Shown here: positions 13,085-25,259 of the stretch, one piece after another
Layout of the letters: every line of letters starts with the position of its first letter
Position numbering within the stretch: position 1 is the first letter of the stretch
Source of the DNA: Lepeophtheirus salmonis
Taxonomy: Eukaryota; Arthropoda; Copepoda; Siphonostomatoida; Caligidae
Length of the DNA stretch: 64,000 bases
Reading direction: 5' to 3'
Assembly (NCBI RefSeq): GCF_016086655.4
Contig: NC_052135.2
Location: forward strand, 72,575,702 to 72,639,701
Notes under the pieces: model-generated
What the model was told of the DNA's origin: nothing
Database searches by the model: none
What the model saw: only the letters and a program-made list of their open reading frames with translations
Position numbers and translations under genes: made by a program

Positions 13085-13639
13085 TATATATCAAGAAAAA
13101 AAAATATATTTTTAAGATCTTCTCCTTTTCTTGACTTTTGTTCAAGATCATCTTTATGTTGGCGCAATACACTTGTAATCTTTTTTTTTTTTACTAAGTA
13201 ATGCAGTGGTGTAATTATACAATGCACGTGATTCTTTCAAATTAATAACGTTTTCCCTGGGATAATAAGACTATTTTTGTTGTTTTTTTGTTAATGGAAC
13301 ATAAAAATTATAATATTTGACCCAGTGTTTTCAATTTGTGGGGGTATAATCCATAGAAAGAAGACATCTTTTTGTGTCGATAGTTTGATATTGTGAAGCA
13401 GAAGTCTTTTTTATTATAAAGCACAAGAAGACATATTTATCGGTTATAAAAGAAAATTGGATAGGGATTTCTTTGGTTTTGAAAAAAAAATAAAGACATA
13501 ATTCGTACTTTTAACTTCTTTTTTGCTCTTTTTCCTAAACTTGCTTAAAATTTTATAAAATTCTAATTAAAAAGTATTTTTCTATTTTAGTATGAAGCAT
13601 GTAAAACCAATATTGGTTTATTATAACATAAAGCAATTG

Positions 13640-15097
13640 AACACATGGAAAAAAAAAGACTCGCCTTTAATCTTGCAGCATCGCCTTTCATATTTTCATG
13701 GTAGCCAATGATGAAATCCATCATTCTTACATTGAGAACAGGAACTTTTACAGTAGTTACTCTTTTTTCCTTTCTGTTCTAAAGATTGTTCTCTGTTACA
13801 GTAAAAGGTTAACCTCATTTTAACAGGAATTTTAAATTAATTTTGCAAAGACTTTTAGCAACATCTCTAGCAAATTTTTGTTAGTTTCACGTTTTGTGTA
13901 TTCATTCTATATGAATTTCATATTTAATAAATCATATCTTGGAACTTCCGTAATTGACTCTTGAGAATGTAGAAATTAAAGTTATTGATTATTGTCCTTC
14001 CAGGATATATAAACTAATTCTATACCATCAATAAAAGTATTGTATTCTTCACATTATCCTATTAGTATTGATTTTTTATCTTTATTGATTATCATCTTTC
14101 TAGTACTAATTGTTCTGAATCGAATAGCACCTAACGAATAGATTCCCTTTTGAGGAAGAATATTTTGTAATCCATGTGTAGTAAAATAGTTGTGGTGAAT
14201 TTTTTGTTCGACAGGTTAGCATAATCTTACAATTAGGTATGTGGCATTTTTTCATATATGAGGTTTGTAGATTGCTCTCACATCCGCTACATATCTCAAA
14301 ATCATAGGAAATTATGCAACTTTGATACTCTGCAAATAGCATTTATAAAATTTATATCCTCACTTAAGGAGCTTTGATGGAAATTATTATTTTATAAAAT
14401 ATGTAGCTTTTGTAGATCAATAACTGTAAAATTTTCTTGATAAAATCAATACAGGACTCTTGATTCTCAATTTCGTTCCTGGCAAAATGTTAATATTGTC
14501 TAATTTTTTCAAATTTATTCAGTGACATAGTTTTTAGAATAATAGCAATGCCAATTTTTTTTTGTTTTATTAGTATCCACTATTTGGTAAATGGATGTAC
14601 GACATTAATACACATATATGAATAAATTTTCTTATATTGCTGGATAATAATTCAATCACTTTACAGGGATTAGTTTGACAACTATACTCTTGGGTTTCTT
14701 TGACAATCAGATCAATAAGTGTCTCGGAAAAAAGGAGCATGAAATAATCATGTGAAGTCTTAAGTTCCATTATCTCATTGGGAATGTAAATGTAGCCTTT
14801 GAAATTAAATTTACTCTCTCCCAATTTCAAGAAAATATTTTTCTAAATAATACTACGCAAAGAAATTACCATTTTGTATGCTTTTGCGAAGGATATAGAA
14901 GAAGATGAACTAATTTCAGTAATATTCAATGTATATCAATTCTTCTAAAGGAAGGAAAATTTCGTCATTTTCCTAATCTAAATCTTCTATGGAGGAGGAA
15001 ACAAATTTCGAGGTTGATCATCCAAGCTGTGGCTTATATTTTCAAACTTGGACTCGCTTAAATTTTTCAAATCATCTACAGAGTGCGACAGGGACAT
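13640..15097 (-). mobile_element. piggyBac-type transposase relic
   Basis: Reading the minus strand from an ATG at 15097, a Ser/Asp-rich N-terminus (M-S-L-S-H-S-V-D-D-L) is followed by the conserved piggyBac region at about 14830-14570: H-D-Y-F-M-L-L-F-S-E-T-L, then F-I-H-I-C-V-L-M-S-Y-I-H-L-P-N. Next come Y-D-F-E-I-C-S-G (about 14290), F-Y-Y-T-W at the place of the usual F-D-N-[FYW] with its catalytic Asp, W-K-D-N-N (about 14000) and H-H-W-L-P before a Cys-rich end (about 13710). Several frameshifts and stops interrupt it, and the block that normally holds M-G-G-V-D is missing. It is a pseudogene. It abuts the mariner-like relic starting at 15146. Confidence 0.75.
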
Positions 15098-15145
15098 TTT
15101 CCGCGATCGAGAACACAAACCTTAATATATTTTTATAAGAAAAGT

Positions 15146-16135
15146 TTATTGAAAAAGGTTTTTTTTGTCATCAATCTTGGAAAGAATTATTAAATAAGGC
15201 CTCCTCCAACATCTATCACAGCATCCACACGAGGTTGGAACTTGGGACAAGCTGCCACAATATAATATGGCGGACATGTCAGTCGATTGCTTCTTAATAC
15301 TTGCGTTGAGCTCTTGAACATTTATGTGTGATGTCTTCCCAATTTTGCTCTCTAATACGCTCCACACACTGAAGTCTAGGGGAAAGAGATCAAGACTGGA
15401 AGAGGGCCAGAATTCAGCAAAGTGCTCCTTGCAGCGGTTCTGTGTCTTGAGGGTCGTATGGCTGGGGCAACAGCCTTTGGTCCACACATAGCTGTCCTCA
15501 GGATAGTCGGCCTTCACCCAGGGCAAGTTTTTCCACCTAAGTAACTTAGCCCCAATTTTATCATTGGGCTTTAAGAAAAAGGGATCCATTTTCTTCCTAT
15601 CAGAGGCCTCGACTACCATGCACATCGTTTGGGTCAGATGTTTTGTCCTAAAGGTGCCCTGGCTGTACTCAGGCGATGGTGCTATAAATTTGTTGTTTTT
15701 GTGGTTCATAACCTGGTCGACCATGAATATCTTCATAGTCGACAGATGACTCTTCAAGTAATCAAGGACTTTTTTGCAGCATATCTCAAGCCTTATGGCC
15801 TTAATCTTGTCGGTGAGGAGATGTGTTGGAGTCCTGATAAAGCTCTTAAGACCGAGGTCATCATTAAATTTCCTCATGATGGTGATCTCGTCCAGGTTGA
15901 ACTCGTCTGCCAAGTGGCCCATTGATACTGTTTAATATTTATTGATCTTGGCCTCCACGTAGTTGAGAAATGTTACATCCCGTTTCAAACATTTCCTCCA
16001 CTCCATGCCTTCCTTTTGACTCTTGATGTTCCGAAATGTCGTCACGGTTACGCCAACAATGTCTGAAATTATTTTTGGATCAAACATTCGCGTTGAGAAG
16101 ATCCGAAACCCTTTGGCTTTTTGATTCTTGTTCAC
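15146..16135 (-). pseudogene. Near-open mariner/Tc1-like transposase (family B)
   Basis: One frame of 330 codons runs from the ATG at 16133-16135 to the stop at 15146, broken only by a TAA at 15932-15934 (codon 68). The N-terminus is an HTH (D-I-V-G-V-T-V-T-T-F-R-N-I-K), with a second HTH near residues 70-110. The core contains V-D-Q-V-M-N-H-K-N-N-K-F, F-R-T-K-H-L-T-Q and M-D-P-F-F-L-K-P. The third-Asp region reads F-W-P-S-S-S-L-D-L-F-P-L-D-F-S-V-W. Two defects are visible against the remembered family pattern. The F-S-D-E-K segment carrying the first catalytic Asp seems deleted (K-I-F runs into M-V-D-Q). Q-D-G-A-P-S-H has become K-G-C-C-P-S-H, losing the second Asp. It is the most intact transposase frame here but is not functional. 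Confidence 0.85.
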
Positions 16136-16199
16136 TCATTTTTCGTCCAATTTTGATCAAATTAAAACAATGCGCAAGAAAAGCAACACATGTATGAAT

Positions 16200-18220
16200 A
16201 AGTTGCTTGAAATTTTATTTGAAACCTTAGTTAGCGCCAAAAAGTAAATTTAAATGAAGTAGAAAATTTATGTGTTGCACTCTTTAATAAAGAACAATCT
16301 TTTTTTCAGATAATTTTGTTTTCTTATTATGCATTTAAAACTCAATTTTTCATAATGCAGTTAACATGCTGACATAATTTCACTTCTCCTAAAATATCTA
16401 ACTATCTGATTTATTTTTCCTCGGTTAAAAAAAAGTTTCAACTTAATTTAAAGTACTCTCTATATAAAATTGAATTTAACGTACTCTCTTCATAAAAATT
16501 AGAATCCTTTTGCAAAGATTCAATAACTAAAGACTTATTCTGCTGTGCTTATGAGTAAAAATTTGTTCCAACTGACAGAAAATGAGCCTGCCTGAACTTT
16601 GTAAAGTACAGATGTATATTTATAAAAATTGTACAAATCATTTTTTAATTCAGGCACTATGATTGGATGTAAAATTGTGACAGTCGTTGTTATAATTATG
16701 CTTTTATTTTGTACAGATTGGGTCACAATGATTTTTTTATTTAACCCATTTATTAATGTAAGTACATTAATCAAAGTTTAATATATTAATTAATAATAAT
16801 CATGTGTTGACAACAAAAGGCACAAAAATTCTTAAAGAACTTTATTGTGGCTTTCATATTTGTCTATAACTGTGTGTATTAAAAATTTTTATGATATTTA
16901 TACGTATGTTAGTGTCTTATGATAAATATAATATTTTATGACATAATTACTCTGTAAGTATTGGTTAAATACCAATTTATTATAGTACTGGTTTATATGT
17001 ATCATGAGTCCAATACCACTATTGTAACAAACAGCACTAGTTTGAACAATATGTAGAGGAATTGGCTACACTCACAAAAGTATGATATTTAGTTTTTTAA
17101 ATCGTGTGTATTTTTGACTGTCCCATTTTTTTAGAATTGGTAGTTTAAAGATTGATTATTTTTCCTTGCCTTATGTCCTTATTATTTAACTCCTGAGTAG
17201 TCAACTTAACTTTCTACTACATTCCAAACCTGAAAAAGCACCAAGTGTGCTTAAAAAATAGGCTGAGTAATCTTGAAGATTTGTTCCGGAGTTACAAATG
17301 TAGCTCCTTATTGGATTCAGATTATAATTAAGGTTCGACATCAGAGTTATTTTTGCTAAAATGTCACCTCCTCTCACGTGACAGCTGTTTGTACATATCT
17401 AATAAAATGACAACTATGATGCTCTCCTCCAAAATATCAGGGTTAACATGTTGATGTTTTTTTTTACTTTTAACATATGTAAAATAAACTACAAATGATA
17501 TCATATAAAGATTTTAAGTAGGCTCCTTCAATTACTCAAAGGGAGAGCTGAAGGTTCATTTTGAACATAATATCATTTTGGTATCATAGGAAATTTATAT
17601 TTTAGATTAGTATAGCTTACTGTTACACGAAGGGTTCTTAAAAATGAAATTAATTTATTGATTTTACTTACAAATTATATTGGCATGTTTGTTTTAAACA
17701 TGTTACACTGCAGTGTGTTAACATTTCATGATCTGAATACGACATTTATACTAATATATTGTATATTTAGTAAAATTTATAGTATGATTTAATATTTAAT
17801 TTTAATCAGGACAAGTTTTTAGAAATATATACTTTAATCCTTAGAATAGGTATATATTTAATGTAATCTTAAATCATAAACAATCATAACAATTGTTTTA
17901 AATGTAGGAATACGTCCTTATTTTTTTTTTTTTTAATAATATAAATTTACAATTTCATGAAGAGCTAAGTCATTGATCATATTTATTTAATAAATATTTG
18001 AGTTATTTATTTCTAAGAGGAAAACGATGATTTATCTTTTAATAAAAAGAACACAACTGAAAATAATATTATCCACAGGTATGTAAAAAAGTAACCAAAA
18101 GTTAACGTGGTCACCCTGATAATTTGAAAATGATTGATGGGAAAGAACATCATCATTTCAACTGGCATGACGCTTCTTTCAATAAGCATTGAGCAGCTAT
18201 GAAATGAAGAAAATAAATAC
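16200..18220. other. AT-rich spacer, no gene seen
   Basis: No reading frame has recognisable motifs. A weak copy of the dispersed TTGGACTCAG repeat lies at about 17292-17352. Confidence 0.5.
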
Positions 18221-18223
18221 AAA

Positions 18224-18292
18224 CAATAATATAGGCAGGAATTCCTGCGATGTGTATCCTAAATTCTGCTCCGAGCCCAACATGGACTTCCA
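18224..18292 (-). repeat. Dispersed short repeat, copy D
   Basis: Read on minus, this carries AAGTCCATGTTGGGCTCGG, then ATTTAGGATACACATCG, then AGGAATTCCTGCCTATATT. The same order of blocks occurs at 27244-27312, 32850-32928 and 37842-37912 on +. It has no coding potential and is probably a fragment of a SINE or MITE. Confidence 0.6.
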
Positions 18293-18674
18293 CTTCTAAC
18301 TCCATAACAAATCCTTAGATTTAATTTCCATTTGTCACGCACGCGTGATTATTTTATATTTATTTATCTGAAAAGTATATATCTTAACATGTAGTACAAA
18401 TAAGAAAACTAACAAAGAACAAAAATTCTAGTGATTCGTAGGAAAATGTAACGAAAAACTTAGGAATTGAAATTGATGAGTTTTTCGTTAAATAATTTAT
18501 AAGCTAAAGACATTCAATGGTGACTTTGTTTACAAATTCATTTTGAAGTTTACTTTGATAATACCTGCAGCAACAGATATGACTGCCATCAAGACAAAAC
18601 AGTGCAGGAGGAGGGTAATTATAAAATGGTGACGTAATTAAGGGCGTCGCTTGAAGATTGTTTTTTTAGGGGGG

Positions 18675-19157
18675 TGATATGCAAAAGCTTTCCGGGTTTC
18701 ACAACTGACTCTCCAGAGAGCTATCAAAAAAGTTCGTCGAAAAAGCTTTGTGAGGGTTAAGGGGCCCATATCCTCTATTGCAAGACTCTTTTAAACTCTT
18801 TTTCGACATTATTTGCCTTCCTACAGCCCTGATGTAAAAAACCTCACATTTACACCTTTTATATGCATGTCGAAGGCCAGCAATGTTCATCATACAAACA
18901 CCAAGGCCCACAAAGCCACTCTGAGTCAGCACTTAGACACTATTACAGAGGACTATAAACACAAAGGCCCCACGCCTTCTGCCACTGCCAGCAAGCCATC
19001 TTTGCCGTTCAGAGAGGCAACATTAATGATTAAGAGATCTCATACACATATCTATTAATGGTATGAATTTTATTAAAATTCTATAGTTAATAATTAAAAT
19101 TTAAATATTGTTGAAGTTTAAAATTTAAAGCGTTCAGATTTGAATGGACCACTTGGT
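18675..19157 (+). mobile_element. Tc1/mariner-like deletion derivative (family A, copy 1)
   Basis: The left part is truncated. It begins inside the second HTH (Q-L-T-L-Q-R-A-I-K-K, about 18700) with V-R-V-K-G-P, and then jumps to the third-Asp region, Y-S-P-D-V at about 18822. The following C-terminal block resembles M-H-V-E-G-K-A-C and W-D-T-I-T-E-D-Y but is frame-shifted. The right terminus, read inward, is CCAAGTGGTCCATTCAAATC at 19157, matching the ends of the three other family A copies. The deletion between V-K-G-P and the Y-S-P-D region corresponds to that seen in the other copies. Confidence 0.7.
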
Positions 19158-19655
19158 TCTTTCACTATTAAACAGGAAGTTAACTATTTGTGAAAAATAA
19201 ACAAAAAAAAACAACATCTGTAGGTATCAAACAAATCAATGGAAGAAAATTGTTGTTTTTTTAATCTCAAACATATGAAATCTTTTTCAAATTTGTTATG
19301 GGATTTAAGTACATTCGTATGGGTAGTTCCTTCTTATTTGTAGAGACCTTTGTTGTAAATTTATGGCCCGTTTATATTTATTATCACCCCTATGTTAAAT
19401 ATTTTATTTCTAACTTGATTTATTTCATTAAAAACATATAAGGATTTTTAAATCCCCATAAATTATCATTGTCTTACTAAGCTTGATAACACATAATAAC
19501 ATTTTACCTAGCACCATACATTTATATAATTATATATTATTAAAAAAAAATATAATAAACATTGTCTGTAACTAGATTAAACTAATATTAAACATATCCA
19601 TACATTTTGATATAATAATTATGGGAAACCTTGATGTTTGCTACAGATCCCGTTA

Positions 19656-20371
19656 TGGTGTGGTCCATAAAAATCTAAACATGTTGAATTTTAAACTTCA
19701 ATAAAATATAATTTATTAATTAACGATACAATATTAACAAAATAAATAATATAAATCTTATGCGGCTTTCCAGACGGGAAGGGGGCCTCTGTGTTTGGAT
19801 GACAGTCACTGCAGGCTTTCCCCTCGACATGCATCCAATGGTATAGTCGAGTGAAAAATGATTTTAAAAAAACCAACTGAAAAGACTCATTCACAACTCA
19901 CCCAAAAGAGTCTAGCAACGGAGTTGATGGGTTTTTTTCATTCCTGGTGTTAGAAGTAGACTTTTCACCATCAGCTTTTTTTATTCAGTTTTTTTATAGC
20001 TCTCTGGACTATCTACTCTAAAAACCTATTATTTCTTGCATAGACCCTCATGGACTTGAGGGGATTGGCCTGGGCTATTTTTTTAATTCATCTGGGTCTA
20101 GTTTGCCTTTTTGACTGAGCTCGTATTCCTCTCGCACGTTTTGGACATGCTGACGACTTAAAAAGTGGTCTTGGAGACGCCCAACGGCTTGGTGATAGTG
20201 AACGAAAATTCGTAGATCTTGTTCAAGCGGCATTTTCTCGACTTGTTCAGTTTTGTTTCGTTTAGTAACTAATTGTTTATGATTTATATCGAAATATGAA
20301 TTAATTTCAATCACTCAACCTCCATTTTGTAATGGAATTAGTAAGTCTTCATATTTTAAAGGACGACCCAG
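19656..20371 (-). mobile_element. Tc1/mariner-like deletion derivative (family A, copy 2)
   Basis: On minus, a start M-I-E-I-N-S-Y-F at 20314 leads into an HTH region with R-L-Q-D-H-F and K-L-D-P-D-E-L-K-K. An eroded second HTH follows, with A-N-P-L-K-S-M-R and R-A-I-K-K. The next block, L-T-P-G-M-K-K, joins directly to M-S-L-F-S and then the C-terminal M-H-V-E-G-K-A-C at about 19820. The first two catalytic Asp blocks are absent. Diverged terminal repeats lie at 19656 (TGGTCCATAAAAATCTAAAC) and about 20341-20371, beside a TA at 20372-20373. It shares start and structure with the copy at 38577-39410. Confidence 0.8.
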
Positions 20372-20379
20372 TATTGTGT

Positions 20380-21290
20380 AACATAAAAATAGTAACAATT
20401 AGTGGCAGCAGAATGATTATAGAAGGTGACACCGGCACCAAATTATGTAATTGTGACGTCATCCAGTGTGTCTGCATATTTATATATTTTTTTTTTTTTT
20501 TTGGGGGGCTTTGACTTTGGCATAATTTTTTTTTTAAATACAAAATTATACAAATCACTAATTATTGAAACGTACAAAAAGTATTATGGAATTCTGAAGT
20601 AAATCCTATTAAGAAACAGGCAAATTTAAATGAATAATCTTATGTTTAAAAAAAGAAACATTAAAAAATCTGTAACTTTGTACACACTAACTATAAAAAT
20701 TTAGCAAAAGTTGAAATTTGTATAGGCACATCATACAAAAAGAATGTCAAAGGCAACCCTAGGGCTTGGATTTGGCGCCATTATTAATATTTTGTAAAAA
20801 AGTTTTTAAAGTAGTTTTTCCTACATAAATGATATTTTTAATAAATGTTTAATTAAATCACTTGCATTTGGAAATATTTGACTGCCTACATTTTGAAAAT
20901 TGGTTGACTCAGAAGGGAATAATGTCTCGCTGAAGATCTACGCTCCTTCAAAAGAGCCACACTTGGACGTATTCCTAAACGAGCCCTCGTACATGCATCA
21001 GTCAAAAATTACAAACATAGTGTACAAAAAGTTATATTTATGTTACATGGAATGTTCCATAAGATACATTAGCATTTTTTACCAACATAAACTATGCATT
21101 TTTTTTCTTTCTTAGGACGTGAGACTTTTTGACTTCAAGTAAAATAAAGAAACGTTCTAAAAACACTATCGTCTGGACGTTGCCTCAAAATATAAGAGAC
21201 ATATTAAATGCTCTATATCAGGGGATGTCTAAGTTAAACCATCTTCGATTTATGGAGTAAAAGCATGTAGTGTTGCAATTAGTGTTCCCT
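20380..21290. other. Spacer with one less AT-rich patch
   Basis: Around 20895-21010 a frame on + reads V-D-S-E-G-N-N-V-S-L-K-I-Y-A-P-S in a patch of higher GC. The Y-A-P block is reminiscent of the endonuclease domain of non-LTR retrotransposons, but the match is too short to call. No gene is supported in the rest. Confidence 0.35.
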
Positions 21291-21292
21291 AA

Positions 21293-22161
21293 AGAGCGAG
21301 GACTCAAAATTAAGAAAAATTTAAAAGTCGTTTTCACTTCTACATATTTTTATTTTTTTTCCATTTTTATGGCAAACTTTAAGAGGAAAAGTTGTTAATT
21401 TAACAATTTTCTACACTTGTTATTCAATATGCCCCCTCCATTCGGAATGATGGCTTAAATACTGGGACGAACAGAACCACAACTGGCCTTGATGAACTTT
21501 TAGGGCAACTTGTTTCTCTTTTCCATAATCACGGCCTTCAGGTCATCAAAGACAACAAATCTTGTACATTTTGCCTTCTAAGACGCACCAAACAGCAAAG
21601 TCCAGGGTGTTCACGTTGGGTGGGGCGAAGGTTATAAGTTTTCTGGTTCTTGGACCTGTGTGCCGACGTGCCGTCTTCGGTAAATACAAAGTGTTTCCTG
21701 GAGAACGTGCTCTTCAACCATGGTAATACATTGTACCTGACGACCGTGTAATAGACGTCCGTCTTGACTTTCTCGTTGCCCTTGAAGAAGTTGGGAGGCA
21801 TCTTGCTGCCATTTGACGCATTGACGCCGACGACCATTATCTGAGCTGGATGTTTGGTCTTTAAGGTTCTCTTTAATTGTGCTCAAGATTCAGCCTAGAA
21901 GCGACCATTTCTCGTATTCAGAACAGTGTTCACTGTGAAGATCTTCTTGTTGGGGATCGAAATGTGTGGGGAAGAGATTGCACAGTCTCTGGTGCTGTGT
22001 ATGTTCCTGGGACGACATTTATGATCGTACAAGATCAAAACAAACATCAAATTGTACATTTTTCAGCTCTTTTAAATGGAGCCATGTACAAAAGTATCAT
22101 ACTTTTAGAACTGAGGCTCGACAGCCTCAAAAAGTATTTTAATTTATGAGTCCTCACCCTG
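21293..22161 (-). mobile_element. Mariner-like deletion derivative with TIRs (family C, copy 1)
   Basis: A TA is present at both edges (21291-21292 and 22162-22163). The right terminus, read inward, is CAGGGTGAGGACTCATAAAT, and the left begins AAGAGCGAGGACTCAAAAT, a clear inverted pair. On minus, an ATG at 22021 begins a short N-terminal segment that jumps at about 21950 into the core (N-K-K-I-F-T-V-N-T-V-L-N). It continues P-A-Q-I-M-V-V-G-V-N-A-S-N-G, M-P-P-N-F-F-K, V-L-P-W-L-K-S and F-V-F-T-E-D-G-T at the second Asp. The helix-turn-helix DNA-binding region is missing. The residue expected to be the first catalytic Asp reads Asn. It is non-autonomous. The copy at 52957 has the same junction. 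Confidence 0.85.
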
Positions 22162-22639
22162 TACTATGACAATTACAGTATGACTAAGCAAATTGTACCG
22201 CAACAATAAAAGCTACATATAACCTTTATTACTCTCATTGATGTTAGGTTATAAAGAATGAAGTTGCTCTCAAAATAATCAAACTTTTATCTGCTGTACT
22301 ATTGGTTGAAGTACGACAACAAACAACGACAATGGAGGGTAAAAGTCAACATATTGCAGATCTAATCCCACCCTTTACCCTTCCAAATTTTTGTGGACAT
22401 TATGAATTGCTCTCTTGTGCTTTCCTGTAATGTCAGGAGGATTAAAAAAAAGGGGGGGGGGCGAAAGCCTTTCGGGGAAGACAGGAAGTGCAGTACACAT
22501 CAATATAGTTACTGAACACTTTTGACAGGGATAGCCTTTGAACATAAATTTAAGGAGTACCAGGGCATAATGAAAGAGGTGGTCAAGACATGGTTGCATA
22601 CCAAGTACCCAGAAGAGTATTATTGTTGTCAACAAGATT

Positions 22640-22915
22640 CAGAACCTGGGCAGAAAGCCATTACAACTTAATATTGGATCAATTTCTGGCCTTTCAACTT
22701 GTTTTTCTCTCATCCCCACTCTGCTCTCCACTGGTCTAGGGAATATGGGGATTCGTAGAAGGCTGGCCCTACTATGTGCCAAAGTGAAATTTGGAAAAAA
22801 AAAAAATGAATAAACGTACCTTTTTTTTTTTGCAAACTTTAATTTTGATCTATGTAGTCGAGGTTTGATGAATGGAGTCTTTTTAGGACGTCTCACATGT
22901 GCCTTCTATGTGAAA
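22640..22915 (-). pseudogene. Possible Tc1-like transposase scrap
   Basis: The minus strand at about 22896-22820 reads R-R-P-K-K-T-P-F-I-K-P-R, then K-L-K-F-A-K-K. That resembles the second HTH end of Tc1 transposases (K-P-F-I ... R-L-x-F-A). The frame stays open to 22639, and another continues to 22375, but neither contains a credible DDE core, Gly-rich motif or N-P-I-E-N block. A G-tract at 22451-22460 lies inside. Family assignment is tentative. Confidence 0.35.
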
Positions 22916-22919
22916 CATT

Positions 22920-23930
22920 TTAGATATCGTTCTTCAGGAAATAACAATCCAATTCTTCTTTAAATAATCTAAAATCACGCTTAAAGGATATATTTAAAAA
23001 AGAAATGAACAAAAAACAACAAATAACTAATAAGCTGCTGAACGGAATTGTTTATTGATAATTGGATAACAGAATGAACGGAAAAACTTTGCACGGGTCA
23101 AATCACTTACAATTTATAACATATAATAAAAATTAAGTGAATATTAATATTGTTTTGTAATTGATTCAAAAAAGAGCCTGTTGCTACAGAACTCGGTTTC
23201 CCCTATATACTGTAATAATTAATTATCGTGATAAGAGTAGAGTCTATTTGCTATAGGCGTTTATTTTAGTATTATATGATAGTTATGTTTCTTTAATTGC
23301 GAATACGAAAAAATGATAATCGGTAAAAACTCTCCCAAATAAAAGATATTAATTATTTACGATTAATTATAAAAATATCTCAAATAATATAAGGTAAATT
23401 CATTATATCTGTGATTATGGAATAAGGAGAAATAGATAAATTATAATGCATAGGGTTAGATATTTTGATATATTCATGAAACTATGTAACACAACTTAGG
23501 CATTGAGATGCCTGTTGTCCGAAATTCAAATTAATTATTTTAATTTTGAGTTTATTTGTATTCATTCCAAAAGCAATACCTTTTCTTTGTAATATTAAGG
23601 TAATACTGAGTTTGCCAAATTGGAGGTAGAATTATTGAATGTAGAATCATGACACCTTGCAAATTAACCATTCTATCGAAATACTCTAGAAACCCCCATT
23701 TTGCTCCAATGCAACACAACATTAATGAGCTAAGCCAAATCAAATTCGGCAACTAAAAGTACTTTATGGTCTGTCTCTGATTATAGAAAGGCTTATCATA
23801 TACAAATGTATTTATAACTTATAAAGAGGTTTCCAATAACACGTGTTATTTAGATATTCAAATAAATACGGCATTTTTTTAGATAAATGATTGTCGGTAT
23901 ATTACAATATAAAGAGAAAAGTTTATCATT
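22920..23930. other. AT-rich spacer, no gene seen
   Basis: No frame with recognisable motifs and no repeat shared with the rest of the window was noticed. Confidence 0.5.
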
Positions 23931-23934
23931 AATA

Positions 23935-24112
23935 ATAGAAAACAATATCAGCCAAATGGCCACCATACCTCCGCTTAAAGGACTGTATCCTTTTTATGAA
24001 AATTTCCATCAAAAGGGCTGTTGTATGCCCTAAATAGCTTGCCAAAATCCATTTTTGAGGTTTTGAATCGACGCTGCGCTATTGGTGTAGACCTTATCTC
24101 AATCCTTAACGT
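23935..24112 (-). mobile_element. Mariner-like C-terminal fragment, inverted (family E)
   Basis: Read on minus, this matches the C-terminal end of the neighbouring + copy. GATAAGGTCTACACCAATAG corresponds to GATAAGGTATACGCCAACAG at 24437. The block that follows corresponds to the E-N-F-I-K-T-I-Q-S and G-G-Y-L-A-N-I-V-F region. It is therefore the tail of a second copy in opposite orientation, and it abuts the core of the + copy at about 24113. Confidence 0.75.
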
Positions 24113-24630
24113 GCAACTGTTTGGCACAGTTTATGGTAGGGCGGGGTCATTCGATCTTACTCTTTCGAAAAAAAAGGCTGGAGCAACAGTTACGGCGAAT
24201 AAATTGCGCTATCAAGAGCAGATTAATCATTTTTTATTATCAGAATTGAATGGTATTGATCTGGACAACGTATACTTTCAACAAGATGACACTACACGCG
24301 ACACAAGCAACAAAACCTTTTTTTTTTACGGAAAAGTTACCTGAACGAGTTATCTCCCTAAGAGGTGATCGAGATTGGCCACCGAGATCTTGTGATTTAA
24401 CACCTTGTGACTTCTTCCTTTGGGGCCACGTGAAAGATAAGGTATACGCCAACAGCCCAGCATCGATTCAAGGCCTTAAATATTGAACTCGTGAAGCTAT
24501 TGAGGGTATACGTCAGCCATTTTGCACTTTGGTGTTGGAAAATTTCATAAAAACAATACAGTCTTGTAAGTGTAGCTCTGGTGGTTATTTGGCAAATATT
24601 GTTTTCCATTATTAATGGGATATCTTTTTT
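24113..24630 (+). mobile_element. Mariner-like transposase, 3' half (family E)
   Basis: Two overlapping frames show A-G-A-T-V-T-A-N-K-L-R-Y (about 24177), then L-N-G-I-D-L-D-N-V-Y-F-Q-Q-D-D-T-T carrying the second catalytic Asp (about 24250-24300). After a frameshift in a T-run at 24319 come D-W-P-P-R-S-C-D-L-T-P-C-D-F-F-L-W-G-H-V-K-D with the third Asp (about 24374-24440), and the tail E-N-F-I-K-T. This matches the insect-type mariner/Tc3-like group with D-W-P-P-R-S-C-D-L-T-P. The 5' half is missing, replaced by an inverted tail fragment. It is a pseudogene. Confidence 0.8.
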
Positions 24631-24784
24631 TTGTACATTGAAGTCAACATCCGATTATTTATCTAAAAAAAATTCAATTTTCGTTGAATATCAACATAAC
24701 ACATCTTATTAGAAACCCCTTTATATAGAAAAAATAAGTAACTATCAAATAAGTCCTAGTATCCTCACAATATTAATAGGACCT

Positions 24785-25110
24785 GGAAAACTGTCTTGGA
24801 GACATCCAAGATCATGGATGTGTATGCCAAATTTAGGGAGAGGATTATATAGGTCCCGGCCGTAAATGGAGAACACTTACTTTAGTTTATAGGAAAAAAA
24901 ATTGGTTACTTCACGGTCGATTAAAAAAAAACATTTAACAATTTAAAGAGGGATCAGAAGGTCCTGTTCTGGTTGGAGAAAATGATCAAGGAGGACTATA
25001 CCAAATCGATTAATTATCTCTCAAACGACTTAGCTTTGACTGATAGGACCATCAAGGCCATGAAGGCCAGGAGTTTGAGTGTCTACATTTTGCTGCACAA
25101 CCTTGTAGAC
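24785..25110 (+). mobile_element. Mariner/Tc1-like HTH fragment (family J relative)
   Basis: A frame from 24973 reads the HTH block W-L-E-K-M-I-K-E-D-Y-T-K-S-I, then L-T-D-R-T-I-K-A-M-K-A-R-S-L and L-L-H-N-L. It parallels L-E-K-N-I-K-E-G-S-T-K-S-I and V-D-R-T-I-R-R-A-M-K of the 4841-5715 copy. An upstream frame (about 24785-24840) could be the first HTH. No catalytic core follows, so only the DNA-binding part survives. Confidence 0.65.
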
Positions 25111-25259
25111 ACACAAAAAAAGTTGACTTGGCGACATTTCTTTGTCCAATATAATATGTTATATAATTTCATTCAACTATATAAAATTTCTAGTTAACGA
25201 ATACTGTAGAAGAAATTATCCATTATAACGAGTTCTTTAATGATTATTGATTCCAAAAT

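Noticed and set aside
18813..19058. 81-codon frame as a gene
   Set aside because: It is the frame-shifted C-terminal part of the family A transposase (M-H-V-E-G-K-A-C region) and not an independent gene.
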